Positions 44,409 to 53,344 of a DNA stretch of 64,000 nucleotides are shown here, one piece after another. Source of the DNA: Caproicibacter sp046707225. GTDB taxonomy: Bacteria > Bacillota > Clostridia > Oscillospirales > Acutalibacteraceae. Under the pieces are notes generated by a model. That model saw only the letters and a program-made list of their open reading frames with translations, did not search any database and was not told where the DNA came from. The stretch lies in contig NZ_JBJKOP010000029.1 of assembly GCF_046707225.1 (NCBI RefSeq), positions 124,001 through 188,000 of the forward strand. The letters run 5' to 3'. Every line of letters starts with the position of its first letter. Position 1 is the first letter of the stretch. The position numbers and the translations under genes are program-made.

Positions 44409-45962
44409 TCACAGCAGGTTAGATTTTATGGTAAGTTCGGGATTGTAACCGAAAACCTCTTTAAAATACGGCGCACACTGATCAAACGCCCATTGCTCCA
44501 AAAAAAGATTCGCGTCGCTCTGGGACGAAATCGTCATCCGGTCCTTTTCCAGCCGGACCTTAATATCGGAGAGCTTTTGTTTCTGCGATTTGTCAAGTGC
44601 GTTGGATAACCGGAAGATTGCCACCAGCTTTGAAACGATCAGCCTGTTGTTTTCACTCAGCAGCGCAAAGGTGTGGTTCCGGTGGCTGGGAACGTCGTAT
44701 TCATTATAGCGTGCAACAAAAGCCGTCAGCAGCATTTCTTCGTCTGTGAGCCCGTAAATATCCGTGTCCTTGATAATATCGAATGAGCTTTGAAGGTGCT
44801 GCTTTACCGTGACATAATGTCCGCAGTCATGCAGGATGGAAGCCAGTTCCAAAAGCAGGCGCTCTCTTCTGCCCAGACCGTGCAGGCCCTTCATTTTATC
44901 AAAAATTTTACAGGAAAACCCTCTGACACATTCCGTATGCGCTCTGCTGCAATGATAGGAGTCGGAAATTTTCTTTGCGCAGGAGATTGCGCTGACGCGC
45001 ACATGGTCCTGATATTGCCCCGAGCTTTTCGCAATCAGCATTTGCCGGATTAAAGCGTCCCAAAGCTCCACTTCCGGCGACAGAATTGTTGCGGAATTCG
45101 TGTAATGAAGAAGTTTCATTGCGATTGAAAGAGAAGAATACAGCAGTTCCGCCGTTTCTTCGGAAAGATTATATTTGCGGCCGATCCGTTCCTGCGGCAT
45201 CTTTCGTATTTGTTGGAATAAATCCTTGATTCTCAGGGAATCCAGTTCATATCTCCCGTCCGCCTGCTCAATTCCGCAGATCTTCGCAATCAGTCGAATC
45301 CCGCTGCCGGTCAAAATCAGATTATTAGCCTTGCCGTTTTCCAGCGGAATGTTGATATGCCCTAGGATGGAATCTAAGTATTCTTCGACGACGGTATAAA
45401 AATCCTCCGTCATATTTTGGATATTTCCAAGCATATCGTGCAGCTTTAAAGACCCCATCGGGATGTTCTGAGAAAAAATCATTTGCTTTCCGTCATACAC
45501 CGAAAAGCCGATGGTGCCGGCCCCGATATAACAAATCAGAGCGCTTTCGCCCCGTTTGTTTTCAATTTTATTCAAATAATTTAAAATTTCCCAATAAATC
45601 AGGGTCTTTTCCTGATCATCCTCAAGAACTTCAATTTGCAATCCGTTTTGAATTTTAAGCTGGTCGATAATGAACGATCGGTTTTCCGCTTCTCTCAGAG
45701 CCGTCGTTGCAACCGCTCTGTAGTCCGTTACGCCATACCCGTTCAAAACGTCTTCATAACCGTGCAGCAGGGAGGACAATTCGCGCAGGCTTTCAAAGCT
45801 GATCTTTCCGTCCGTAAAAACTTCATGGCCAAGGTGCAGCGGGTATTCGAGAGTCTCGAGATCATCAATTTTTCCTTTTTTCAGCTGAGAAATTCGCATC
45901 TTCAGAGCATTAGAGTCTATGTCGAGGACAGCGGCAAGTTTGGGGCTTTTTTTGCGGTTCAA
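44409..45962 (-). CDS. Ppx/GppA-like protein with C-terminal HD domain, altered active site
   Basis: 517 aa, in the exopolyphosphatase/pppGpp phosphatase family: an actin-like N-terminal half and an HD-type C-terminal half (ASILHDCGHYVT). In characterised members the phosphate-binding loop reads DIGGGSTE; here it is YIGAGTIG (145-152), so the catalytic Asp and Glu are lost, and the opening DxGSNS motif is DIDSNA (14-19). Exopolyphosphatase activity is therefore doubtful, and it may sense polyphosphate or (p)ppGpp, or act through the HD domain. The TTG start follows AAGGTGATTGA. It is encoded 16 bases upstream of ppk. Confidence 0.85.
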   Translation of the reverse strand: MNRKKSPKLAAVLDIDSNALKMRISQLKKGKIDDLETLEYPLHLGHEVFTDGKISFESLRELSSLLHGYEDVLNGYGVTDYRAVATTALREAENRSFIIDQLKIQNGLQIEVLEDDQEKTLIYWEILNYLNKIENKRGESALICYIGAGTIGFSVYDGKQMIFSQNIPMGSLKLHDMLGNIQNMTEDFYTVVEEYLDSILGHINIPLENGKANNLILTGSGIRLIAKICGIEQADGRYELDSLRIKDLFQQIRKMPQERIGRKYNLSEETAELLYSSLSIAMKLLHYTNSATILSPEVELWDALIRQMLIAKSSGQYQDHVRVSAISCAKKISDSYHCSRAHTECVRGFSCKIFDKMKGLHGLGRRERLLLELASILHDCGHYVTVKQHLQSSFDIIKDTDIYGLTDEEMLLTAFVARYNEYDVPSHRNHTFALLSENNRLIVSKLVAIFRLSNALDKSQKQKLSDIKVRLEKDRMTISSQSDANLFLEQWAFDQCAPYFKEVFGYNPELTIKSNLL

Positions 45963-46160
45963 TCAATCACCTTCCTTCGGATTTACCAATAGAATACTAT
46001 ATTATAAGAATAACAAGTTTGATCGAGTTTTTCTACCTTTTTCTCGATGTTTTCAAGATATAAGTTTGCCAGCGGCAGAAATTGCATGACTTTTGCCAAC
46101 GCAATATGTTATACTGTTATCATTCCCAATCATAGTGATACAAAGAAGGTATATTGATTT

Positions 46161-47411
46161 ATGCGTAGAAAAAAACATTCCGCGTCCCGGCGGACGGCGG
46201 TCATATCCGTTGCAGTAATATTGTGCGCCGCGGTTGCCGTAGCAGCCGCGGTTTATTCCGGACAAGTTCCGGGCTTCAACCGTGCCCGGTCGTCGTCCTC
46301 CGCAGTGCCATCATCATCCGTATCCTCCTCAGCGGCATCAGAAGTCTCTTCCTCCAAACCGGTTCAAAAGCCGGTTTCCATTACGATTCTGGGTGCCGGG
46401 GACGATTTGATTCACAGCTCTGTGTACAACCATGCCAAAAAGCTGGCGGGAGGAAAAGGTTACGATTTTGACCCGATGTATCAACGTGTCGCCGGCACCA
46501 TACGAAACGCCGACGTCGCGGTGATTAATCAGGAATCTGTTTTGGCGTCAAAGGTTGCGCCGATTTCAGGTTATCCTCTTTTTAATTCACCGACCGAAGT
46601 TGGGGACGAGTTGGTCCATTTAGGGTTCGACGTCGTGAATCAGGCGAACAACCATCTGCTGGATATGGGCGAGAAAGGAATCAAGGCAACGCTTGATTAC
46701 TGGGATACCCAGCCGGTCAAGGTCGTCGGGGCCTATCGAAATGATGAGGACCTTCAGAATATACGGATTGTGGAAGCAAAAGGGATTAAAACGGCCCATA
46801 TCGGAATCACGGAAATGACCAACGGTTTGTACCTGCCGAAAGGATCAAATTACAGGATCATTTACGCGAGCGATACGGAATTAATCAAAAGCCTGATTCA
46901 AAAAGCGAAAAGCATGGCCGATGTTGTCGTAATATCCGTCCATTGGGGAACGGAAGACACTTATACCCTGACGGACAAGCAGAAAAAGCTGGCGCAGGAT
47001 ATGGTTGACTGGGGCGCTGATATTATATTCGGAAACCACCCGCATGTGGTGCAAAAGCTCACTTTGCTCACGAGAGCGTCGGATGGGGCAAAATGTCCTG
47101 TGATTTTCGCAATGGGAAATTTCATTTCCGGGCAGCTCTATGGCAGAAACATGGTCAGCGGTCTCCTGACCGTGACAATGACAAAAAACTTTGAAACAGG
47201 AAAAACAACATACTCCAGTATGAAATTTGAGCCGATTGTCACGCACTATGAAACCAGATTTGAGAATCTTGCGATTTACCCGCTGAGCGAATATACGGAC
47301 GCGCTGGCAAAGAAACACAGCATCCGGAAACGGACTCCGGAATTCAGCAAGCAGTTCATACAGGATATTATTGACCGGAATATTCCAAAGGAATATCAGG
47401 CGGAATCTTGA
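46161..47411 (+). CDS. CapA family protein, membrane-anchored metallophosphatase-like
   Basis: 416 aa with an N-terminal basic segment and signal anchor (residues 11-32), a Ser/Ala-rich linker, and a CapA/PgsA-type domain (GAGDDLIHSS, NQANNHLLDMGEKG, VSVHWGTE, GNHPHVVQ) with a calcineurin-like metal site. The family includes poly-gamma-glutamate capsule proteins, but no capB, capC or capE gene is nearby, so a role in polyglutamate export is uncertain; a cell-envelope phosphatase is also possible. The TGA stop overlaps the -35 box of the following riboswitch promoter. Confidence 0.85.
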   Translation: MRRKKHSASRRTAVISVAVILCAAVAVAAAVYSGQVPGFNRARSSSSAVPSSSVSSSAASEVSSSKPVQKPVSITILGAGDDLIHSSVYNHAKKLAGGKGYDFDPMYQRVAGTIRNADVAVINQESVLASKVAPISGYPLFNSPTEVGDELVHLGFDVVNQANNHLLDMGEKGIKATLDYWDTQPVKVVGAYRNDEDLQNIRIVEAKGIKTAHIGITEMTNGLYLPKGSNYRIIYASDTELIKSLIQKAKSMADVVVISVHWGTEDTYTLTDKQKKLAQDMVDWGADIIFGNHPHVVQKLTLLTRASDGAKCPVIFAMGNFISGQLYGRNMVSGLLTVTMTKNFETGKTTYSSMKFEPIVTHYETRFENLAIYPLSEYTDALAKKHSIRKRTPEFSKQFIQDIIDRNIPKEYQAES

Positions 47412-47436
47412 CAGAACCTGATTCCCGTGATATACT
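47408..47436 (+). promoter_or_regulatory. Promoter of the FMN riboswitch-ribU unit
   Basis: TTGACA (perfect), 17 bases, TATACT. The -35 box includes the stop of the upstream gene. Confidence 0.85.
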
Positions 47437-47452
47437 GTAAATAAATGAATCA

Positions 47453-47580
47453 GTCTTCGGGGCGAGGTGAAATTCCTCACCGGCGGTAAAGCGGCAGTAA
47501 GCCGACAAGCCCGCGAGCGGAAACGCAGATTTTGGTTGAATTCCAAAGCCGACGGTAAAGTCCGGATGGAAGAAGAAAAG
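47453..47580 (+). promoter_or_regulatory. FMN riboswitch 1 (RFN element)
   Basis: All conserved RFN blocks are present in order: CGGGGCGAGGTGAAATTCCT, ACCGGCGGTAAAG, AGCCCGCGAGC, GGTTGAATTCC, and GCCGACGGTAAAGTCCGGAT, closing with GAAGAAGA that pairs with TCTTC in the 5' leg. It is followed 20 bases later by a terminator, so FMN binding should stop transcription. It is the first of two tandem copies. Confidence 0.95.
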
Positions 47581-47600
47581 CGTTTTTTAACGTTTATTCC

Positions 47601-47630
47601 GTCCCGCATTTTTGCGGGACTTTTTTTTAT
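47601..47630 (+). terminator. Terminator controlled by FMN riboswitch 1
   Basis: GTCCCGCA (47601-47608) pairs with TGCGGGAC (47613-47620) and is followed by eight T residues. Confidence 0.93.
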
Positions 47631-47679
47631 TTCATCCGTTGACCCTGCCGAGCATCCGGGATGATTTTTTAAGAAAAAG

Positions 47680-47806
47680 GTTCAGGGCGGGGCGAACTTC
47701 CCCACCGGCGGTAAAACGGCAAAAGCCGATCAGCCCGCGAGCGGCAGTCAGCCGCAGATTTCGGTTCGATTCCGAAGCCGACGGTAAAGTCCGGATGAAA
47801 GAAGAG
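47680..47806 (+). promoter_or_regulatory. FMN riboswitch 2 (RFN element), next to the ribU ribosome binding site
   Basis: A second complete RFN aptamer: TTCAGGGCGGGGCGAACTTC, CACCGGCGGTAAAA, AGCCCGCGAGC, GGTTCGATTCCG, GCCGACGGTAAAGTCCGGAT. No terminator follows. Its closing stem (P1) is short and is followed at once by the GAGGAG ribosome binding site of ribU, so it probably controls translation. It begins 50 bases after the terminator of copy 1. A weak promoter-like pair (TTGACC, 17 bases, TGATTT at 47639-47667) lies between them. Confidence 0.95.
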
Positions 47807-47817
47807 GAGAAAATTAG

Positions 47818-48459
47818 ATGAATTCTATGGATTATGAAAAAGCAGGCAAGAGACAGGGATTAAAGCTGGATGCCAGGAGTATCGCGCAGATCGGCGTTCT
47901 TTCGGGAATCGCTTTCGTACTGATGATGTTTGAGTTTCCGCTTTGGTTTGCTCCGGCATTTTACCGGCTTGACTTCAGTGAACTACCGGTCCTGATCGGA
48001 GCCTTTGCAATGGGTCCTGCGGCCGGGGTGCTGATTGAGCTGATCAAGGTATTGCTTTATATGCTGATTCACGGCAGTTCTACTGCGGGCGTGGGCGACC
48101 TTGCCAATTTTTTAATCGGAAGTTCCATGGTGATTCCCAGCGCGGTCATTTATCAGCATCATAAATCAAGGCGGTATGCGATTGTCGGCTTAATTACCGG
48201 AACGCTGGCACTGATTGTAGTCGGCAGCCTGATGAATGCCTATGTGCTTCTTCCTGTTTATGCGGCTGCTTTTCACATGCCGATGAATGCATTAATCAGT
48301 ATGGGCTCCGCTGTTAACCCATCGATTCAGGGACTTACGACCTTTATTATGCTGGCCGTAGCACCGTTTAACCTGTTTAAAGGAGTTACCGTTTCCTGCC
48401 TGACCATGCTGCTGTATAAAAAAGTCAGTCCCATTTTACACAACAGGATCGGCAAATGA
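47818..48459 (+). CDS. ribU: Riboflavin ECF transporter S component
   Basis: 213 aa with six hydrophobic helices. The LDFSELPVLIGAFAMGP motif after the first helices is characteristic of RibU, and control by FMN riboswitches confirms a flavin substrate. It works with the common ECF ATPases and T protein, which are not in this window. The start follows AGAGGAG by 9 bases. No riboflavin biosynthesis genes are adjacent. Confidence 0.95.
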   Translation: MNSMDYEKAGKRQGLKLDARSIAQIGVLSGIAFVLMMFEFPLWFAPAFYRLDFSELPVLIGAFAMGPAAGVLIELIKVLLYMLIHGSSTAGVGDLANFLIGSSMVIPSAVIYQHHKSRRYAIVGLITGTLALIVVGSLMNAYVLLPVYAAAFHMPMNALISMGSAVNPSIQGLTTFIMLAVAPFNLFKGVTVSCLTMLLYKKVSPILHNRIGK

Positions 48460-48497
48460 CATAGAATAGGATGAACCGGGTATTTTACGGTTAACGC

Positions 48498-48526
48498 TTT
48501 ACAACTTCCGCGGCCTGTGCTATAAT
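48498..48526 (+). promoter_or_regulatory. Promoter of the SAM riboswitch-metK unit
   Basis: TTTACA, 17 bases, TATAAT, about 20 bases before the riboswitch. Confidence 0.8.
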
Positions 48527-48547
48527 CTGATTATTAAAAATGAATAG

Positions 48548-48690
48548 GTCCTTATCAAGAGTGACGGAGGGAACAGGCCCTGTGATGTCCGACAACCTGC
48601 TTTTAAGAAAGTAAGGTGCCAAATCCTGCGGGAAAGCCGAAAGATGAGGTGGATTAATACCGTCCGGTTTTCCGGACGGTATTTTTTTAT
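48548..48690 (+). promoter_or_regulatory. SAM-I (S-box) riboswitch with terminator
   Basis: The S-box blocks CTTATCAAGAGTGACGGAGG, ATGTCCGACAACCTGC, AAGGTGCCAAATCCTGCGG and CCGAAAGATGAGG are intact. An 11-bp perfect terminator (48657-48667 with 48672-48682) followed by TTTTTTT ends the element. High SAM should therefore stop transcription of metK. Confidence 0.96.
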
Positions 48691-48742
48691 TTTTCAGCAA
48701 TGGCCGCAGGCCAGCTGAGGAAAGTCAGGAGGAAACAAATAT

Positions 48743-49927
48743 ATGTCAAAACATTTTTTTACGTCTGAATCCGTAACGGAAGGTCACCCCGATAAAATGT
48801 GTGACCAGATTGCGGACGCCGTTTTGGACGCAATCATAGCCCAGGACCCGGTGGCGCATGTTGCGTGTGAGGTTACGGCGACGACAGGGATCATTCATGT
48901 CATGGGAGAAATTTCGACAAACTGTTATGTGGATATTGCTTCCATTGCAAGGGACGTCGTCAAGGATATCGGATATAATAACCCGGATTGCGGCTTTGAC
49001 GGAAACACCTGCGGGGTATTAACTTCGATCGACGTGCAGTCGCCGGACATCGCCATGGGTGTAGACCGCTCCTACGAAGCAAAAAACGGTGCAACGGATG
49101 AATACGACCTGATCGGAGCGGGAGACCAGGGGCTTATGTTCGGCTATGCCTGCGATGAAACCCCCGAACTGATGCCGCTTCCCATTTCACTTGCTCACAA
49201 GCTGGCCAGACGGCTGAGCGAAGTGAGAAAAACCGGACTGATTCCTTACCTGAGGCCGGATGGCAAAACTCAGGTTACTGTGGAATACGAGGAAGACAGG
49301 CCTGTCCGTGTAGACACGGTTGTGGTGTCGGCTCAGCATAGCCCGGATGTCACCTTGGAACAGATTCGCGGCGATGTAATGAAACATGTGATTCAGGCGG
49401 TTGTTCCGCAGCAGTGGCTTGACGAAAAAACAAAGTATTATGTCAATCCAACCGGAAGGTTTGTAATCGGCGGACCGGTCGGAGACAGCGGGCTGACCGG
49501 AAGAAAAATCATTGTTGACACCTACGGCGGATATGCCCGTCACGGTGGCGGCGCATTTTCCGGGAAAGACCCGACGAAAGTCGACCGCTCCGCGTCCTAT
49601 GCCGCCCGCTACATCGCCAAAAACCTTGTCGCGGCGGGAGTAGCCAAAAAATGCGAGGTGCAGCTCGCCTATGCGATCGGTGTTGCCAGGCCGGTTTCCG
49701 TACGCGTCGACACGTTCGGAACTTCACCTTACACGGGAGAAGAACTTTCCGATGCGGTTGAAAAGACATTTGATTTAAGACCCGGTGCGATCATCCGGGA
49801 TTTGGACCTCCGGCGCCCCATTTTCCGCTCTGTCTCCAATTACGGCCATATGGGCCGAGAGGACCTCGGCGTTTCCTGGGAAAAATGCGATCGTGTGGAT
49901 GCACTGAAAGCCGTATTGAAAAAATAA
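48743..49927 (+). CDS. metK: S-adenosylmethionine synthetase
   Basis: 394 aa, makes SAM from methionine and ATP. The N-terminal SESVTEGHPDKMCDQIADA, GAGDQGLMFGYA and GGAFSGKDPTKVDRSA (the P-loop-like GGGAFSGKD) motifs are all intact. A strong CAGGAGGAAA site precedes the ATG. Feedback control is by the SAM-I riboswitch upstream. Confidence 0.98.
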   Translation: MSKHFFTSESVTEGHPDKMCDQIADAVLDAIIAQDPVAHVACEVTATTGIIHVMGEISTNCYVDIASIARDVVKDIGYNNPDCGFDGNTCGVLTSIDVQSPDIAMGVDRSYEAKNGATDEYDLIGAGDQGLMFGYACDETPELMPLPISLAHKLARRLSEVRKTGLIPYLRPDGKTQVTVEYEEDRPVRVDTVVVSAQHSPDVTLEQIRGDVMKHVIQAVVPQQWLDEKTKYYVNPTGRFVIGGPVGDSGLTGRKIIVDTYGGYARHGGGAFSGKDPTKVDRSASYAARYIAKNLVAAGVAKKCEVQLAYAIGVARPVSVRVDTFGTSPYTGEELSDAVEKTFDLRPGAIIRDLDLRRPIFRSVSNYGHMGREDLGVSWEKCDRVDALKAVLKK

Positions 49928-49938
49928 TCAAAATTCCG

Positions 49939-49972
49939 CCCCGGCACATAGAATGTGTTGGGGTGGTTTTTA
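49939..49972 (+). terminator. Terminator after metK that also contains the next ribosome binding site
   Basis: CCCCGGCACAT (49939-49949) pairs with ATGTGTTGGGG (49953-49963), including two G-T pairs, and is followed by TGGTTTTT. The 3' arm plus GTGG is the only SD-like sequence for the next start. Confidence 0.6.
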
Positions 49973-50307
49973 TGTTTGAAATTATTTTCAAAATTGTTTT
50001 CGTGCTGTTTGCCATTCTTGGAATTGTGGAAGCGTTCCGGATGTTTTTATTCTGGCTGCTGAAAACAAAAAATCCGGGTAGATTTTTTCTGATTGTTTCC
50101 ATGAGCGGGCATGATGAAGAAGCGGAATTGGTTTTAAGAAGTGCCTGCGAGCGGATTAAATGGTTTCCGGACAGTACAGCGCAGCTTCTGGCCGTCGATT
50201 GTGGTATGGACGAAGAGACCAGACGAATCTGTGAAATTGCTTGCTACGAACTGCCGGAAATCCAGCTCTGCCGGCCGGATGAAGTACAAAATATCCTTTG
50301 CCGTTAA
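49972..50307 (+). CDS. Small membrane protein of unknown function
   Basis: 111 aa. One or two hydrophobic helices (residues 4-30) are followed by a soluble domain beginning FFLIVSMSGHDEEAELVLRSACERIKW. The soluble part resembles a compact alpha/beta domain with a LLAVDCGMDEETRRICEIAC segment, but I cannot name the family. The ATG at 49972 follows GGGGTGG. It lies between metK and recD2 and is probably co-transcribed with recD2, 65 bases downstream. Confidence 0.7.
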   Translation: MFEIIFKIVFVLFAILGIVEAFRMFLFWLLKTKNPGRFFLIVSMSGHDEEAELVLRSACERIKWFPDSTAQLLAVDCGMDEETRRICEIACYELPEIQLCRPDEVQNILCR

Positions 50308-50372
50308 TATTTGCAAATACATATCGGATCGTTTATACTAGAGATATTACAACGCGAACAAGAGGGAACTGG

Positions 50373-52589
50373 ATGGCGGAAACAGGGCTTCTGGAAATGA
50401 CCGGAACGGTGGAACAGATTATTTTTCGAAACGAAAAAAACGGATACGCCGTTGTTGAAATCAATAACGGCGAAGAACTGATTACGGCGGTGGGGAATTT
50501 GCCGTTTGTCGGTGCCGGCGAAGAATTGCATGTCGTTGGAAACTGGATTACCAGCCAGAATTATGGGGAGCAGTTTCATGTGGAGGCGTTTGAGCGTTCC
50601 AAACCGGCCAATGAAGCGGCTATGCTGAAATATCTCTCCTCCGGCGCCGTAAAGGGGATCGGACCGTCTACGGCGAAAAAAATAGTGGAGCTTTTTGGCG
50701 GTACTGCGCTGGAGGTCATGGAAAACGAGCCGGAACGCCTTTGCTCCGTTCGGGGCATTACGAAGCCAAAGGCGGAAAAAATCTGTGAAGAGGTAAAAAG
50801 GCTCGGCGGAATCAGGCAGATGATGGTACAGCTCGGCGGATATGGAATTTCTCCCGAGGAGGCCGTGCGCGTCTGGAAATATTACGGCGCGCAGTCAGTA
50901 GACCGCGTCAGAGAAAATCCATACTGCCTCTGCGAGGACGGCGTGAGCATCGGTTTTGACCGGGCCGACCGGATTGCCGCGTCGCTGGAACGTCCTCAGG
51001 ACGACATCTGCCGTGTTCGTGCTGGTATCCTTTACGTGATCAAACACAACATGGGAAACGGACATACCTGTTTACCTGCGGACAAGCTGACCTCGGCCGC
51101 AGCCCGCCTGCTGGGAGTGGAACAGAGCCTGACCCGCGACGTCCTTGAGGATTTAAAAGCGGATACATCCGTTGTTTCCTGTACTTTTCGGGACAGGGAA
51201 TTTATTTTTCTTCCGAGTCTTTATCACTCTGAGGTTTATTCTGCGGAACGGATTAAAATGCTGCTCCGCTTTCCGGCTCCGTCGGTCACAGGAGTTGACG
51301 ACAGGATTGCGGAGGTTGAAAGGGAATTTGGAATTCAGTACGCCGAAGGGCAAAAGCAGGCTGTGCGAGAGGCTTTGTCCAAAGGAATTCTGATTCTGAC
51401 CGGCGGCCCGGGTACCGGAAAAACAACGACGCTGAACGCGATCATCCGTTTGCTGGAGCGCAGCGGTGAGAAGGTTTTGCTTGCGGCGCCGACCGGCAGG
51501 GCGGCGAAACGGATGTCGGAGCTGACAGGCAGGGAAGCCAAAACCATTCATCGGCTTTTACAGGTGGAGTGGGACGAAGAGGACAGGCCCGTCTTTGCCC
51601 GGAATGAAAAAAATCTGCTTGAGTGCGACGCGCTGGTCATCGATGAGCTTTCCATGGTTGACACCGCCCTTTTTGAAGCCCTTTTAAGGGCGCTTCCGCT
51701 TGGGCGCAGGCTGATTCTTGTCGGCGACAGCGACCAGCTTCCTTCCGTAGGGCCGGGGAATGTGATCGGAGATCTGATTGCTTCCGGGCTTCTGCCCGTC
51801 GTGCAGCTTCGGCAGGTTTTCCGGCAATCCATGCAGAGTCTGATTGTAAGAAACGCTCACCGGATTGTTTCCGGGGAAATGCCGGAACTCGACATCAGAA
51901 ATGAAGACTTTTTCTTTTTGAAATGCGCTGTTCCGGCAAACATCGGCGCAACCATTGTTGATTTATGCAACCGCCGGCTTCCGGAAAGCTACGGCTTTTC
52001 TTCTCTGACAGAGATACAGGTACTTTCGCCGTCACGAAAAGGGGAGCTTGGAACAACGGAATTGAATAAAAAACTTCAGTTGGCAATCAATCCGCCGGAC
52101 GGCCGAAAGACGGAAATCCGGATAAACGGTTCACTTTTTCGCGAGGGCGACAAAGTTATGCAGATTCGCAACGACTATAATCTGCCGTGGAACCGCTTGG
52201 ACGGTTCGGTAGGAGAGGGAGTATTTAACGGCGACCTTGGTATTATTCAGTCGATAGACCGCCGAGCTTCTGTGATCACAGTGCGCATGGACGACCGAAT
52301 TGTCGCTTACAAGTCTGAGACTGCGGCTGAACTGGAACTTGCCTATGCGATGACGGTACACAAAAGCCAGGGCAATGAATTTCCTGCGGTAGTCATTCCG
52401 ATGTACCGGGGCGCGCCTCAGCTTGCTTACCGAAATCTGCTCTATACTGCGGTGACCCGAGCAAAGTCTCTGCTGATCCTTGTCGGTACGCCCGAAACGG
52501 TTCGTTCTATGGTTGAAAACAACCGCAAAACCAGACGGTACACGGGATTGGCCTATCTTTTAACCGGGGGCGGGGAGGATGAAATTTAA
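50373..52589 (+). CDS. recD2: RecD2-type DNA helicase
   Basis: 738-aa superfamily 1B helicase moving 5' to 3', found without RecB and RecC in Firmicutes. N-terminal OB-like and HhH regions (LSSGAVKGIGPSTAKKIVELFGG) precede Walker A GGPGTGKTTTLNAI, Walker B IDELSMVD and the C-terminal VHKSQGNEFPAVVIP and YTAVTRAKS motifs. The start follows AGAGGGAAC. Roles in mismatch repair and replication-fork stability are known for the family. It overlaps comF by 11 bases. Confidence 0.96.
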   Translation: MAETGLLEMTGTVEQIIFRNEKNGYAVVEINNGEELITAVGNLPFVGAGEELHVVGNWITSQNYGEQFHVEAFERSKPANEAAMLKYLSSGAVKGIGPSTAKKIVELFGGTALEVMENEPERLCSVRGITKPKAEKICEEVKRLGGIRQMMVQLGGYGISPEEAVRVWKYYGAQSVDRVRENPYCLCEDGVSIGFDRADRIAASLERPQDDICRVRAGILYVIKHNMGNGHTCLPADKLTSAAARLLGVEQSLTRDVLEDLKADTSVVSCTFRDREFIFLPSLYHSEVYSAERIKMLLRFPAPSVTGVDDRIAEVEREFGIQYAEGQKQAVREALSKGILILTGGPGTGKTTTLNAIIRLLERSGEKVLLAAPTGRAAKRMSELTGREAKTIHRLLQVEWDEEDRPVFARNEKNLLECDALVIDELSMVDTALFEALLRALPLGRRLILVGDSDQLPSVGPGNVIGDLIASGLLPVVQLRQVFRQSMQSLIVRNAHRIVSGEMPELDIRNEDFFFLKCAVPANIGATIVDLCNRRLPESYGFSSLTEIQVLSPSRKGELGTTELNKKLQLAINPPDGRKTEIRINGSLFREGDKVMQIRNDYNLPWNRLDGSVGEGVFNGDLGIIQSIDRRASVITVRMDDRIVAYKSETAAELELAYAMTVHKSQGNEFPAVVIPMYRGAPQLAYRNLLYTAVTRAKSLLILVGTPETVRSMVENNRKTRRYTGLAYLLTGGGEDEI

Positions 52590-53253
52590 AAAAATAATTT
52601 TATTTTGCCTTGAACTGATCTTTCCGCCGCATTGTGTTTTCTGCGACAAAATCGTTGCGCCGGGAACAAAAGTTTGTCAGGGCTGCTCCAGTGCAATCAA
52701 GCCGGTCAGCGCGATGCGCTGCATGAATCTTTCCGGTGGCGGACAGAATATTCCATGTGCCGTCCTTTACTCCTACGAGGATCAGGTTCGTGATTCGATC
52801 ATTCGTTTCAAGTTTTACGGAGAAAAAAGCAATGCGGAATTTTATGCGGATCAGCTTTCTGAATTGATTGGGAGCCGAATGAACGCATCTTCCTTTGATG
52901 TGGTGACGGCGGTTCCGATTTCCCGCGAACGAAAAAAAGGCCGCGGATATAATCAGTCCGAGCTGATTGCAAGAAAAATCGCTGAAAAACTGAATCTTCC
53001 TTATCGGGAATGCCTTGAGAAAATTCGCGATAATCCTGAACAGCATCTGCTTCCGCGCACGGAGCGAATGAAAAACGTCAAGGGGATTTACCGCGCCGAC
53101 AAAGATTTGGCCGCCGGGAACAGCATATTACTGATAGACGATATTGTAACAACAGGCTCAACCCTTTGTGAATGCGCCGGGGTCCTTCTGGAAAGCGGAG
53201 CAGAAGCGGTTTCGTGTGCCGCAATCGCGCAGGTTGAAAGGTCCCCTTGTTGA
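52579..53253 (+). CDS. comF: ComF family protein
   Basis: 224 aa. An N-terminal zinc finger (CVFCDKIVAPGTKVCQGC) is followed by a phosphoribosyltransferase fold with PRPP loop ILLIDDIVTTGST and the RGYNQSELIARKIA segment. In B. subtilis and others ComF takes part in uptake of transforming DNA; elsewhere it may have a general DNA role. It starts within the recD2 end, so the two are translationally linked, a pairing that suggests DNA processing. Confidence 0.93.
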   Translation: MKFKKIILFCLELIFPPHCVFCDKIVAPGTKVCQGCSSAIKPVSAMRCMNLSGGGQNIPCAVLYSYEDQVRDSIIRFKFYGEKSNAEFYADQLSELIGSRMNASSFDVVTAVPISRERKKGRGYNQSELIARKIAEKLNLPYRECLEKIRDNPEQHLLPRTERMKNVKGIYRADKDLAAGNSILLIDDIVTTGSTLCECAGVLLESGAEAVSCAAIAQVERSPC

Positions 53254-53344
53254 AATTGAACGTATTTTATTTTATAATAAGCGAGTGAATTTAGTCCGCA
53301 TTTGCTTTCAAATGTGTGTTTTTATAAGAAATGGATGTGATTAT

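Noticed and set aside
47639..47667. Possible promoter between the two FMN aptamers (TTGACC, 17 bases, TGATTT)
   Set aside because: The -10 box is poor. It is kept as an alternative in the tandem riboswitch finding but not listed as a feature.
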